A model generated the notes under the pieces. That model did no database searches. It saw only the letters and a program-made list of their open reading frames with translations, and was not told the DNA's origin. Below, piece by piece: positions 35,583 to 48,446 of a DNA stretch of 64,000 bases (its first letter is position 1; the number at the start of each line of letters is the position of its first letter). A program made the position numbers and the translations under genes. The stretch is from Stenopsyche tienmushanensis (lineage: Eukaryota; Arthropoda; Insecta; Trichoptera; Stenopsychidae), in assembly GCA_008973525.1 (NCBI GenBank), contig WACJ01000433.1:1-64000 (forward strand). The letters are read 5' to 3'.

Positions 35583-36778
35583 CTAATACTAATCTGCAGT
35601 TGCTAAATCCTTTCATAATCGTCGCCTTTGAACGGAAGAGTTTCTTGTAATTCCATAATTCTGATAAGGCCTCTATTTCGATGAGCACGCAAACAGCATG
35701 CAGAATTACCATTGATAATTCGAAATATGCATGAATTACAAAAGCGATCTGAAAGAGCCTTGACCCAAAATTCTAAATATATTTCAGGTTTACGAGAGTC
35801 ATTCTCCGAGAGGTGACTGGTAAAAGTGCATCGATGCATTGTTAATTTAGTATGCACGTCGCGCTTCGAACGCGTCATTTAGTTTTCATTTTTTTTTATT
35901 GACGCATCCCGGTCTCACGTATCGGTCATTCAAACAGAAGCGCACTCCCGCTACTGGGAAGATGCATCCCGTAGGATGAATTATTTATGAGGTGTTTCGA
36001 TTTTGTTTTGTTCGGGTAATGGTGTCTATTTGATTGTTTTTCCAGAGGAATACGTTCTTGCTGGAATTCGACGAGAGAACAGAAGCAATTCCATTCGATA
36101 TAACACGCCAAGAAATAAACATGGTTGTTGATCAACTCCTACTTCATCATTTTTCGTCTTAAATTATCATCAATATCATCAGTCGTCATGTTCTTTTATG
36201 AATTGTTTTAGTATTCAATGTATTTAATCAGACTATCGAAATTTGAGGGTTGTTCTGACATAGGGTCGTTATTTAGAGTTCTATTATTCGATTGTGCGAA
36301 TGTGTAAGCTCTTGAAATCAAGATGGAGTGAATCGTTATTTACAGCTATAGTTATTTATAGTTAACTTGGGGACAGATGTTGCCTATTCGCAAATATAAG
36401 GCTAACAATACCATCGACAGGTGCAGGCAGCGCGTGCAGCTGAATCTTGGCACTGCGCTTGGATGCACCCCAATGCAGCATTGAATTCGAGATGTTTTGT
36501 CAAATGGTTGATTATAATCTCTTGAATGGAATTTGTTTTTCTTGCTTATGTATTAATTTTTCAATATGCTTAGAATTTATATCACATAATTCAAGATTTT
36601 CGTCGATAAAGGCATCGCTGATCTGTTTTAGGCGGGTTGATTTTTGCATGATTCATTGTTTGCTTGAATAATGCACAACATTTAATCTTAGGATTATTAA
36701 AATAATCTAAAGAATTTATTATTGATAATCACCACAGGCAATAATTTATGATTTTAACATGTCCAACGATTCGTTGGT
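35583..36778. other. No recognised gene
   Basis: Mixed sequence; - frames of 71 and 91 codons (35,497-35,878) and smaller ones show no domain. Confidence 0.35.
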
Positions 36779-37648
36779 TTGCGATATTTACGGTTGATAT
36801 CAAATTGCATTAATTTGAATGCATTATTTGCGGTCTGTAATCGGATCCAGGGTTTTATATGTAGCTTCGAACCATCCAATAAAGATCGTTTACGACCTAT
36901 ACTACATGCCCGTTTGCGGACTTTGCATATTACCACCGGTCTGCGCTGTGGAAAGTTTCAATTGACCACAAGCAGGATAGATTCATCCGATTTCAAGGAG
37001 GATCTCCCATGCCACATTAAAAGGTCACATGCATCAAATGGCCGAATTGACCTGATGAATATTGGCGCTGATCGATGGCAAATTCTTGCAGCATGGTTTT
37101 ATGACGCCGAGAGCGATAATGAAGTCACTCGACTCTGGAGTGGTCAAAGCGAGATTTTATGTAAGTTCAGGCACTTAAAACAAGCTGCGGATGAATGGCA
37201 GGCATTGTTAAGTCTTCGTCGTCGGAAAGTGAGCTGCATGTGATTAACCATTTGAGTGGCCATTAAAATATGTGCAAGTCTTGACGGACAAGAGATAAAT
37301 TTGACCCTCAGACTTGCGGTGAGCATACTTGAGCCTTTAAAGATTTCATTGTTGCTGTGGCGAGATTATACTGAAATGCTTTTCTTGGAATCTCATCACG
37401 TCTTTATGCGACAATCGGAAACGCTAAAGAAAGTCCCTTCAGCAGCTAGACAGAGTGCATTCTATGAAATGCATTGTCTTCAAATTATATCTCTCATAAA
37501 CATCTTCAAAGGATCACCGACGTCGACCGACGTCTTTAAACGTTCAAACAAAACTATTTTTACAAGCGGAAGAAGCCTTCAATCCACCTTCTTCGATAGT
37601 CCCGATTTCTACAACAAACAAAATAGCCCTAACCCAATAAAAATATGA
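36779..37648 (+). pseudogene. Long in-frame stretch with two stops, possible decayed coding sequence
   Basis: Frames of 154 (36,779-37,243) and 130 codons (37,256-37,648) are in the same phase, separated only by a short stretch with two TGA stops. This is about 285 codons with two stops, rare by chance in AT-rich DNA. The product is Leu/Arg-rich with no motif I recognise; a transposon or host gene fossil are both possible. No splice or repeat context settles it. Confidence 0.35.
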
Positions 37649-38818
37649 TTTTATTAGCATGCACGTGGATAATGTAAAAGATCTTAGGTCACGACAGAGG
37701 CGTTTCCAGGATGCAAATGTTTTCTTCGAAAGGCCGTACACGGAATTTTAATTCTGGGCTTATGTCATCGTCAACTATTTGTTGTTGTGGTGACTTAAAA
37801 AAACTTGCGTATTCATGTATTCAACCAAAGGCGACCTCCTTGGTTATTTTATTGCCGTGAAATCCTTTTTCGTTGTTTATTGTAATGTATTCCTTGAAAA
37901 TATTTCGATAAATCCAAAACTTCGCTTTAGAATAAGACAAATACAAATTGGAAGATTGGAAGTAAATTACCAATCAAACATGAAAACTATTTCCCATGAT
38001 AAAAATTCATATGGAGATCGCTTAAATTCGATATCGGATATGAATCAACACTCGAAGAACCGGTCTCTTATTTATGCGCCTTTATCGCCCGGTCTCTTGG
38101 TATACATACATCAATCGAACAAAGACATTTTTAAGCATACATCTTAAATGTCACAATAAACGATGTATCAAGTAAACGTATCAAGATCAAAGCCTCGACT
38201 TTCAACGTAAGAAAAACGATTCCTTACACTGTCAATACACGTATGCAAATTCAACATTCTTCACATGAGTACGTCATTATTTCAAATGAGCTCACACACT
38301 GCCAAGATTGCTACAAATGCTGCATACATTTTTATCACATTCATCATCATCATGCTCATTCAATATTGTAATGAATCCATGCCTGCGGTCCACTGAGATG
38401 ATCGTGTCATAGCAGCCTGCATGCCGAAGAACGTCGATTATCTCAATACGTGATTTTTATTTAAACCGGTCTTAATTTCTATAAACGCATTGGAATTTGC
38501 GATATTTTATTTTTGACTTTTGAATCATTATTTTGGGCCTCTCGTATCTTGTCGGTCGCTTTTATCGGGGCACGAATGATATAACTATTGATTATTCATA
38601 CAGACTATCATTTCGCTTTGCTATGTCAAGTGTGTATATCTATTTTTCACGTGAATATTGATAAAATATCACGTATGGAACGCTGAACAATATGGCTATT
38701 TTAAGCCTGATTAATTTCGATGACTAGTGTAAAATACATTTAAAGATCTAATAATAATCATTGTATTTCGTTTGTATAGCGATGAAAACTTTGGCTTGGA
38801 TTTGAGAAAAGACCGAAG
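37649..38818. other. Spacer with an unrecognised 110-codon frame
   Basis: The + frame 37,815-38,147 (starting YSTKGDLLGYF) has no recognised domain. The rest is AT-rich. Confidence 0.3.
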
Positions 38819-39147
38819 TAGGCGACACCTAGGGACAGTGACTGTCTAATCTATGTATACATATATAGCGTACATATATATTTTTCATACATTGTTATAT
38901 TAACCTTTCCCCACCGGTGATGTATTTACTACACCTCGACTCTAATAATGGGAATATCGATATGAAATATAATAGATACGGGGTTCAGAATTTTTGTATT
39001 CCTCCGTAATATAATTACGAATCATATCAAAGTATTATAATATAAAAGTATTGATCTGCAGCGACGGAAATAAATAATTTGTCGGGAAATCGGGAATTTT
39101 GCGAGTTTTAGTCCGTGTCTCAGCAGAAAGTAATTTTGTTAATCACG
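38819..39147 (+). mobile_element. hAT family copy 7, core fragment
   Basis: It runs from aggcgacacctagggacagt through the conserved core to agtccgtgtctcagcag. Both termini are missing. Confidence 0.85.
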
Positions 39148-39187
39148 AAAAAATTGAACGCGAAGAAATGGACGATTATTATGTGCT

Positions 39188-39377
39188 AATGTATTTTATT
39201 TTTATGCAGTGTGGTGAAAGCTGTTTTATTTAAATTCTTAAATAAAATCCGAACAATATCAATAGTGTAAAGGTTCATTCACATCAAAAAAGCTTTATAA
39301 ACGCTGCGAGGTGTTGATAGAAAAGTTGATTTAAATTAGAGCATAGCATGTCTGTTCTCAGTGCTGAATGGGTTAAG
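39188..39377 (+). repeat. About 200-bp repeat ending in gggTTAA, copy 2
   Basis: It matches 18,975-19,172 (aatccgaacaatatcaa, gtgtaaaggttca, agctttata, agcatgtctg) and ends gggTTAA. It lies 40 bases after hAT copy 7. Confidence 0.6.
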
Positions 39378-40911
39378 CGAGGTATTTTGTATTCAGATTT
39401 CAGAAATATTATGTGTTTTCATAGATATTGCTCAAATATATGAATGTATTGAAATAAACAGGATCGTTATCACCCTGCGATCGTGATTTGTTTTAAAAAT
39501 GAGATTACAGTATCCTGCAAACGGCGAGTGCGATATCCAAATTTCCCGCAAAATATGTGTTGAAATGTAATCATCATAAAACTGAAGATTTGTAATATTA
39601 TGACAAATACAACAAAAGGTAGTATGGTCATAGAATCAAATCGATGATGAAATTGTCACCATTCTTTACTGGTTAGAATGTGAATAGACAGGCCATGTGG
39701 TATTATTGCAAATGTTGAAATATGAATCTATCAGTAGATTGTGTAACGTACAGTGGTTGATGGAACTCAATGGGGAGATCCAGGATCGGCTACAAAAAGG
39801 TCCAGCTGGAATGAAAACGCAACAATAACGAATCTATCGAAGGTTCCAGTATATTACTATCCCTATTCCATTATCAATTTCATTCGTGCCAATAGTGTTA
39901 TTTTGCAGAGGAAAATTTTAGGTCGCGTTATCGCCAGAGCTCTTGATAATATGTCGGCCGTAAAGATAACGTGCACACTCCGGTACGAAACCGTTATAGA
40001 AATAACCGTAAATAATCTCGCTTACTGCAAAAAAATCTATCGAAAAGCCTCCGAAATGGCCACGCTCTTTGCAATACGATGTCCATTAAAACGATTGCCC
40101 CAGACCTGCGGATCGGACCGCCATTACCACATCTGAAAAGCCAATAAATATCCTCGGATATTCGTAAGCCATGCAAGCCGAGGTGTGTGAGATGTCGCGG
40201 TGCTCTATTTCTCGTCACGATTTTAGCCGAGGCATCTTCTCGGTGGAACAGCAGCTGTCTGCACAAATTCGGTGGGGATAACAATGCCTCTAAGGACCGC
40301 ACAATGTGGTGATTGTGCCAGCAGCCAGCATCTCATACCTTTTGTCGGTCAAGACGATGCCCGAGGCTGTCGATCATGGAAAGGCAGAATTGAATCCATT
40401 TTCTTTATCGCCACACAAAAATAGCACGGTTTTTATAACGCCGAGCGTCAATTACATTAATTTAGTGGGCAAAAGGCGCAGGTCTAGCTAGTAAACTCGC
40501 CTAATGTAATTGACGCTTCATATGGTCCGCTTCCTGATATTTTCCCCTTTGGGAGCCCTGAGAAAAGTTCTTTTTTGTGAGAATATATTCTTTAATTCCG
40601 GACTTTCTTCGCCTAATTACAGCGCCATGTATTTCGATGAAGATAATATTTCCCACTCAAATATTAGGAGTACGAATTAGTTCAGTCCGTTTTCAAAAGA
40701 TGGTCCTGGCTGATTTTAGTTTATGGTGACAATACTCCAACTGATAAATCAAGTATCGAATGGTTTTGACATTTCGAGAATGGTGATTTCAGCAAAGCTT
40801 TCTGGACAGCAAAAAAAAAAAAACGTAAACAAAGAATTGGAGGCATTACTAGAGACACATGGTATTTTTAAATAATATATAAAGATATTCCTAAAAATAC
40901 CCGACTTAAAG
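39378..40911. other. Spacer with an unrecognised 127-codon frame
   Basis: The + frame 39,753-40,136 and an opposing - frame (39,994-40,302, 102 codons) lie in a patch less AT-biased than the surroundings. No domain was recognised in either. An A-tract sits at about 40,810. Confidence 0.3.
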
Positions 40912-41470
40912 TATAGATGGCAGTTATTGTTATAAAAAATACTATGTTAGAAAATATCTACACGCTACGTTGCTTCCGTGATTGTACAGATCATAGAAAA
41001 TGCCGCAAAGAGCCCTAAAAGAGGACGGAGTGATTTGTATGCTCAATCGGTCCGCTTTTCAGACCGCTGATATGACGAATGAGCGCCTCGCGATCGGATG
41101 CCATACCTGAACAGAGGGATTAGATAACTTTACATTATATTATATAAACAGACAGAGTCAATCAGTGTTGGTTCATGTAAAGTTGAATGGTTGAGTAAAA
41201 TAAAAACCGAAAGGCGATTTTTCACTTGCGAGCACCTGATTCAAAAGCAATAAATAAAGGTTTTTTTACATCAGATTGTGACTGAGGATGAGAAAAAAAT
41301 ATACTACGCATCAACGCTCTCAACATCAACGAGAGAGTTGAATTAACGCTGATTGACTGTCCGTTTTTATAATATATGCTAAGTTGTCTAATCTTTCTTT
41401 TCTTCGTTATCAACATTGTGTCATTTCCAGCCGGCATAAGTTGTGTAAGCGATCCAAAAAGCGGACCGGT
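40912..41470 (+). repeat. Mariner-associated repeat, copy 2, with adjoining segment
   Basis: The first 300 bp match copy 1 at 28,895 (acgctacgttgcttccgtga, tcaatcggtccgcttttcag). From about 41,120, sequence such as agacagagtcaatcagtgtt recurs inverted around 43,790-43,830, and gtccgtttttataatatatg near 41,360 recurs at 43,827. The whole looks like rearranged mariner flanks. Confidence 0.65.
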
Positions 41471-41820
41471 TGAATACATAGGTCACTTCTCTTTTAGAGC
41501 GTTTTACGACATTTTCGTGTGAAGTGATGGGCCCCCATGTTTCATCCATGGTTATGAATTGATGTAAAAACTCGGCTTTATTGCTGTGAAACATCGCCAA
41601 ACACTCGACTGAGACATCATCACGATGCTGCTTTTGTTCCATTGTGAGCAAACGCGGCGTCCGTCTTGCGCAAAGCTTTCTCACGTCCAAATTTTCAGTC
41701 AATATGCGATGTACAGCATTTTTTGAAATGTTTACCTTGTCTGTGAGCTCGCGCACTTACAATAGACGGTCATCCAATATTTTCTTCGCCGTTTCTCATT
41801 TGGTCAACCATTAAACTGTT
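41421..41820 (-). pseudogene. mariner transposase relic
   Basis: On the - strand it reads ELTDKVNISKNAVHRILTE, PRLLTMEQKQHRDDVS, ECLAMFHSNKAEFLHQF and TMDETW. This is the N-terminal helix-turn-helix and the first catalytic Asp block (DETW) of mariner transposases. After DETW the frame diverges (deletion or frameshift), and the two later catalytic Asp blocks are absent. Upstream, DDRLL precedes an in-frame stop. Confidence 0.9.
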
Positions 41821-43400
41821 TTAACCACTAAGACATTTTTTCGAGATTGAATTCGAAAATTGCCTATGAGGTGGGATAAAGTAGTAACCGAACGATGTAC
41901 AATATTTCTATTAATCTGTGAATTATTTTGTTCTGAAATAGATGCATTTTTGATCATTAAAACGGACCGAATTAATTTGTATTCGCAATATAATAGCTCC
42001 AAATGACATTTATGTTTGTCTATGGAACATGGTCGAAAAATTTGAACTTGCGACTGCAATTTGCTTAATTGCGCGCTTCCGGCACGCGTAATCTGTCATT
42101 CTTTTGCGATTTTTTAGCTATCTATCATTATGATCGAGGTAAAACAGTGCTTTATCTCATTTCATTTAAAATTGTTCAATACCCGTACGAATGCAATATG
42201 TGCATTTAATGACGGTGTTATCGCTCGCTATTAATTCGGATCACAGTTGTCGTTAAAATTCATCGTAGTATTGATCGACTGCGATCCGTAGTATTGATCG
42301 ACTGCGATCCGTAGTATTGATGGATCGATACAAATAGACGAGGAAAATCCAGACGTTTCAGATAAATGTCGTTCGACGTGATCGTAACATATCGATCATG
42401 GATGACATTGAAATGACAGTCGGCAATCATCCAAATGTGTGCTGATTGTAAAAAAAAAATAACATCGATACTCGTAATTAATATGTGTATTCCACGCACA
42501 CACGATAATCATGTGCGATTCGTTTAAAATCACTTTTTTTTCAATTACACACATTTTATATTGATTGACATGCTAAATCAATTAAATTATGGAATAACGT
42601 GTTGTAATCGCTGTTTAATGTTGTTGAAAGGCAAGTGTCATTAAAATTTCGTACACTCGATTCGGAAGCTCGTAAAGTCGTTCCGAATGAATGATTTTTG
42701 TAAACAATTTTACGATCGACCATTCATCCGACTCGATTTCGATGCCATTTTGTGATAGACGTCAAAATTGATATTTTAAAATCGCGGCATAACAGCTCAG
42801 ATTATGACCAAGATTCAAATGCAATGGAATCGATCCGAAAGAAAAAGAAGAAGCTGCTGTCGTTTGAAAAGTAAAGTGTCGATTACATCGACGACATTTT
42901 TCGCTGATGTTAATCACGTTCGATATTTTATGACGTCCTTCGGTGCGATCGATTAAATGAAGAAGAAGACGGATCGACGTCTCGTGTGCTCGTACTTATC
43001 CGTGGAATAAATAATTTATTTTTCCGAGAACGTTGAAGGCTATTATGTGTTATTATGCCAGCATCGTTAAGCGGTGATTCCATAATGTATTACGGATCTC
43101 TCTCGGCGACATGTCGACGGTGCCTCGTTGAAAATCCTCAGATTTGATTCCACGGCTCCCGTATTTTCGTATTTCCTAAGCGTGCTCATCATCAATCGTC
43201 ATTCTGCAGCGATACGAGGCTGGAATTATAGCGAGCGTTTCCCGTTACAAATGGCGATTGTCAAAATTATAACATCGACGAGATTGATCGCTCCAATAAT
43301 TCTTAATCAGGCTAATTGCCGCCGTAATTCGAGTCGGTGTGTCACTTTTACGTTTGGTAATTATTTCTCCTTTGCATTCGAGACGTTGAAGATTTTTTAG
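41821..43400. other. Unique CpG-richer sequence, possible regulatory DNA
   Basis: From about 42,060 the sequence is rich in cgat/atcg, ATTAA and homeodomain-like TAAT cores. It has no recognised repeat besides the 23-bp tandem at 42,264, and no domain in its short frames (90 codons at 43,128-43,400). The composition differs from the transposon-filled parts, so it may be constrained host DNA. Confidence 0.35.
42264..42322. repeat. 23-bp tandem repeat, about 2.5 copies
   Basis: The unit starts cgtagtattgatcgactgcg; two exact copies (42,264-42,286, 42,287-42,309) are followed by half a copy. A recent local duplication, not a satellite. Confidence 0.9.
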
Positions 43401-43719
43401 GTTGGTATCAATGGCGATGTGCCGCTTTGGCGCTCAAATATTCCTACATAAAATCAAACAAATTAATTGCCACGAATAAATTCAAATTATCATTTTTTGC
43501 CATAATAAATAATATATGGTAAATTCTATAAGATACACGCAGACACGATGTAAAATGTGCTATCACGTCAAGTGCATAATTTCTGACTGAAGTTCAACGT
43601 CTATGTATCGCTATGTCTCATTTTTGGCGGAAATTTCTTATAAAGATATAACATTGCTTTGCATTCAAACTTGTTTACTTTAATTGTTTTTTGCATTGTA
43701 TAATACGGGCGTAACTGGG
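43401..43719. other. No recognised feature
   Basis: AT-rich sequence leading into mariner-associated repeats. Confidence 0.3.
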
Positions 43720-44170
43720 CTTAGGGTGCAAAATGCAGAATACCGACCCGGTCGAGAGTTGCATTTGGTTTTTATTTTACTTGCCATTCTACTTTACATG
43801 AATCAACACTGATTGACTCTGTCCGTTTTTATAATATACACTAAGTTGTCTAATCCATTTTCTTTGTTATCGCTCAAACATTGGGTCGACCCAATTGGCA
43901 TAAGCCAGCAATTAAATAAAGACAATAATATTTTCGATCAATTGTAAAATTTAAACAGCCCACTCTATCAATCTTCTTTGGACAACTTTGTTTTGTAATG
44001 AGAGTTCGTAATTGTTTTGTAGACATGTTCATGTATGGCGTCGTCATATCAGTGGTCCGAAAAGTGGACCGATTGCACACACCCACATTGTGGCCACTCC
44101 GTCCTCTTTTAGGGCCTTTTGCGGCATTTTCTATGATCTGTACGACCACGGAAGCTCCCTCGGAGGCTAA
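43720..44170 (-). repeat. Mariner-associated repeat, copy 3 and flank
   Basis: 43,790-43,900 matches the segment at 41,340-41,450 (ctgattgactctgtccg, ctaagttgtctaatc, ggcataagc). 44,045-44,165 is the repeat core inverted (accgattgcacac, gcggcattttctatgatctg). Arrangement differs from copy 2. Confidence 0.65.
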
Positions 44171-44336
44171 CTTAGATAGATGGCTCGCACCAAATGAGGT
44201 CGCGAATATGTGTAGTCTTCCCTCTCCTCCTCATAAAAACTGTCTATCTATCTTACTAATTTATACAGCTATCTCAGCTAGCTTTATTTAGTTTCAAGCT
44301 ACAAAGTCTATCTCCCTCGCCCTTGGAGCGCCGATA

Positions 44337-44700
44337 TTAAATACAGGTTTTGCTCCTTGCTGTGCATTTTTGTTGAGCAGATTGGCATGGACCCGAATAG
44401 CGGAACCAATAAACAGCTCGGGTCAGTTGAGAGTCCTCAAGCTCCTTTGTCTCAAGTGTGAAGTGATGTATCCATATTTCATCCTGAATTGATGCAAAAA
44501 CTCGACCTTTTTGCTGTGAAATATCGCTAAACACTCGATTGAAACATCATCACGTCGCTGTTTTTGCTCCATTGTGAGCAAACACGGGATCCATCTTGTG
44601 CACACCTTGCACATGTCCAAATTTTCAGTCAATATGTAACGTATACCATTTTTTAAAAGGCCTACCATATCTGCTAGCTCGCGCATCTAATACAATTTTG
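44337..44700 (-). pseudogene. mariner transposase relic
   Basis: On the - strand two frames together read RELADMVGLLKNGIRYILTE, LLTMEQKQRRDDVS, ECLAIFHSKKVEFLHQF, then DEIWIHHFTLETKE. The catalytic DETW Thr is replaced by Ile in this copy, and the frame changes in this block. It is a separate, similarly truncated copy of the mariner at 41.4 kb. Confidence 0.9.
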
Positions 44701-47277
44701 TGGATTTTCTTCACCTTCGTTTATACACTCGTTACGGCTCTGCTAATACCTTAAATTCAAAGTCTATCTTAATAATATCCATGAAATGCCGTATGGGCGA
44801 AGCGCCGAAAAGCGGAACTTTTAGCTATTCAATACAAATGCCATATTGTCTCTAATATTCTACATTATTCATTGCATTTCCATAATAAATGAGCACGACG
44901 ATACGTAGTAGATTTCAATAGATTTAGGTCGCATCAAGGAATACGATTTATAGGACTATACATTTTCAATTGTCTTAAACTCGACAAATGCTCCTGATTA
45001 AAAATTTATGCATCAGGATAACAGTTCTCAGTTTCAGCCAACTATGTTTATTTAATCAATTCAATCATTGTTTGCTGCGCCTTAGATTTTCACGTTGCTA
45101 TATCATTTAGGGAGAATTCAAAATGGAAATTATAAATACAATTAAGTACTTTCTACCATCCTATTTTTTTCTAAATGGATTAATAATTAATGGGAGGTCA
45201 AAAATCTTCTTTCCATGAATGAAAGTGTATACTTATTTGACTGCGAGGGCTACTTGAGCAGTCACGTTCTCACGCTACTCAAATTACACGCTCTTAACCG
45301 CATTTCTTATTAGATACGAAAACACTGAAATTAAAAAGAAACCATTCATGTTCATTCGATATTCATGATTTTTTATGAAACAAGCATATTTTTTTTATAA
45401 TTTAAACGTCTGTAAATTATTTAAAGCGTATAAATGAGGTTTATAAAGCGATACGAATCCAAAGCTTCAAATAATAATCAGTAGCTAAAGTTTACAATAT
45501 GTAATAATGTCGGTAGTTGTACCAAGTGAGTAGTAATTTGCATCTTGTCTAGTGAAATTTAAATGAAGTCAGGCGCTCTCAAACTCGAATAAATCTCATC
45601 AATATTTAATATTAAAAAAAAAACAATGATATGGATTGAGAAGCATCGATTTATATGAAATATTGTATTGCGAGTCTTAAAAATATGTTTGAAAAAATCG
45701 CTCAGTGTTGCCACCGATTAAATTATTGTAATGCGTTCGTGATTCTCGCCATGTGATATTTATCATCGACGAAATTTTCTTGCATAAATTGGTTTTTTGC
45801 GCAAACTGCTTTTGCGGTCAATTTTTTATACGTTTGAGGTGCGACTCTATAGAAATTATGGAAAGCGCCTTTTTGTTTCAGGATTTTGCCTCCAGACGCT
45901 TCATAAACTTCAGTCGTCGAACGTCGAACTTTCGTCGTAAAACTTTCCGCAGCAGTCGAATCCGTCTTGTCTTTGCCTTGATTTTTTTCTTCGACGTTTT
46001 AATCTTTTGTCGGAGAATAATTCGAATTAACAACTCGAAGCGGAGAGCTTAATGCCTCTCGGATCGAAACTTTGCCATCAGATATCAAACGAATTAAATA
46101 AATCATTTAATTTCGACGTAGAAATGTATAATTAGGGGGGGATTTTTTTTTTGACGCAATTTAATTAAACGTCACGCGCGTCCTAATAAATAATATTTTT
46201 TAAAAGCTTAGATATACATTCAAGCACATTCGGCAGAACGATTCTCCGGGGATTTGTGCGTAACATGTGTTTTAATTAATAAACTTTTATTGCCGAGTAC
46301 ACCCTCGTCTGCAGTTTTGACCCGTGTTGTAATTAATTAAATCGTACCGAAGTGACAGTAATTGAAATGCTTCATTACGAATATTCATATTTAGTGCTCA
46401 AGTTAAATCGAATCGGCGAAATTGCCAAACGAATTAAATAGTTTATTGTTCGCAAATCCCCGAAATCTGCGTGTACGGAATGCTAATAATTTACGGCGGA
46501 AAGTTGTGTTATGGCCAACGAATAATGTAAACGTCAGACCGCAAACGCCTCATTATGCGTTAAACGAAATATTTTAACACATCGGACCTGGAAAATGTAC
46601 GATGAGGCGCTAAATTCCATGTGTATTCAAATATGTACGCCTTTTGTGTAACCAAATTATCGAAGATCGATGTAACAGTATTCGAATAGATTTGACAGTT
46701 CTGAATTTGGACCTAACCTAATATTTTTCGTCCATGTCCTCGAAACGTATTTTTAATTAACCACCAGGCTGCTAAGATGTTTTTTTTTAAATACTGTCGA
46801 AGATTACTAGAGAACATTTATTTTATATAAAAATATAGTACATAATATATTATGTATTTAATTCCATACTTTATTGTAGCACATATTCGCAATCGTTTGT
46901 TGTTATCATATCCTATATTTATCTCTTTTTTCGTTCGTTTTTCGATTGGTTTTGTAAACTTATTCAATTTATTTTAATCCTTCATAATGATAATCGATTT
47001 CGTATTTACTATACTTTTTACTGACGAATAATGGCAGCTAATAGTAGTTGAAAGCAATCGATGTTTCCAACAGTATATCGATTTGAAATCCCTTTCTATT
47101 CATTAAAGAGCGAATAAATATCGTAAAATAACAGTGGGAAAATGAAAGCTTTTGTCGCCATAATCACACACAACTGGACTTGACTGTTAGACCAAATATT
47201 CTAGTATATTGATTTAAAAATTCAAGGCATATTAAAAATTATATATATAGTCCGATTTTTGTTTTTGGAAAGAAGTA
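44701..47277. other. No recognised gene; unique patch at 45.7-46.6 kb
   Basis: About 45,700-46,600 is unique, CpG-containing and full of TTAATTAA/ATTTAA cores. A 99-codon + frame (45,753-46,052) is Phe/Arg-rich without a known domain. The parts on either side are AT-rich. Confidence 0.35.
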
Positions 47278-48085
47278 TACTTAAATCTTTTTTTGAGCGG
47301 TAGATGCATCCCGCGGAAAAGCGTACAAAAATAGTTTATACAAAACAGTCTTGCATCATTGGTAAAATTTTAAGGATGTCTGATATCTGGCATCTCAAAC
47401 GAACTAGAGAAATATTAATTATTTTAATTACAAACTCAAATTTCAAATCATCGTTGTATTATAATTTTCGTTGCGATTTTCGATGTGATTCAAAATCGCT
47501 CTCTTTTTCGGAAAAAATAGTAAATCCAGTGTTTTTTTTCCAACAATATAATTCATAATTAGTATAGATGTCACTATAGTCCCTAATTTAAAAAAAAATA
47601 CAAAATGGTGACTGTTAAAAAAAAAAAATCAAAGTCATTTTTTGGCTTTATTTTTTTTAAATAGTTAAAAAATAAATTTTGACATAAATCTGGTAGGAAT
47701 AATAGAGGGCTATATAGAAAATATTCGTGCCCAGTTTGAATTAAATTATTTAATTAAAATTTGAGATATGATGTCAACCGCGTTGAAAAAAGTAGTTTGG
47801 AGAAAAACGCGTTAAAAGATTTCATTATGGTAGGACCAGCCAAATTGCCGCGTCACCAAAATAGCTATAACTCCGTAAGTAGTTGTAATCTTGGAAATTA
47901 CTTTGGAGAATATATTTTTAAATGTCGAAACATTGGAAAAATGCAAAAAAAGCGATTCTTTCGATTATTTCCTATTTTATTCAAAATATCTCGACACGTA
48001 CTCTTTATGAAATTAAATAAAAAGAAAAAAAACCGCATAACTTCAAAATCGCACAAAAAAAAGTCGCATAAAAGAGATTTGAGTG
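47278..48085. mobile_element. pogo/Tigger-like MITE, 0.81 kb
   Basis: The left end tacttaaatctttttttgag follows TA; the right end is the complement of CACTCAAATCTCTTTTATGC. The centre matches the 5,577 element (ttttaaggatgtctg, caacaatataattcata, ccgcataacttcaaaatcgc). A 122-codon frame (47,761-48,129) runs across the right end and is not considered real. Confidence 0.8.
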
Positions 48086-48296
48086 TGCTTGTAATCCGAA
48101 AAAATATAAAAATGGTTAGAAATACATAGACAACACAAGGTTTTGTATTATAGAATTAACGCCATAAACAATTGCCATAGCAGTTATAATAAATAAAAAA
48201 AACCTTTTACCGTCATCAAACGTATTCCATGACGATTTTTGAAGCATTTTAACTATCCCTTGCTAGCTACAAAGTCTCCTTGTAGCTAGTAAGGGA

Positions 48297-48438
48297 CTAA
48301 AACAACTTTGCTTTCATGGCCAATATAGGCCCCGAAATAGGTGTATGCCTGTTTCTTTCCCGAAGAAAGCACGTATTCAAAGCTTCCTCTACTTCTGGAT
48401 GTTTAGCATTGCAAGTTTGAAAGTTTGCCTTTTGTCTG
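48297..48438 (-). pseudogene. pogo-type transposase relic, interrupted by hAT copy 8
   Basis: The - strand reads IVARQKANFQTCN, then KHPEVEEALNTCFLRERNRH, then ISGPILAMKAK, the CENP-B-type helix-turn-helix of pogo/Tigger transposases. The sequence resumes on the far side of hAT copy 8 at 49,451 (about 35 more bases in frame, PKTFKSSPP). So the relic was a single piece before the hAT insertion. No catalytic part remains. Confidence 0.8.
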
Positions 48439-48446
48439 GCCACAAT

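Noticed and set aside
42264..42322. CRISPR-like spaced repeat
   Set aside because: Units are directly adjacent with no spacers, in a eukaryotic genome; a simple tandem duplication.
47761..48129. 122-codon + frame
   Set aside because: It overlaps the pogo-like MITE right end and shows only A-rich, Lys-rich translation.
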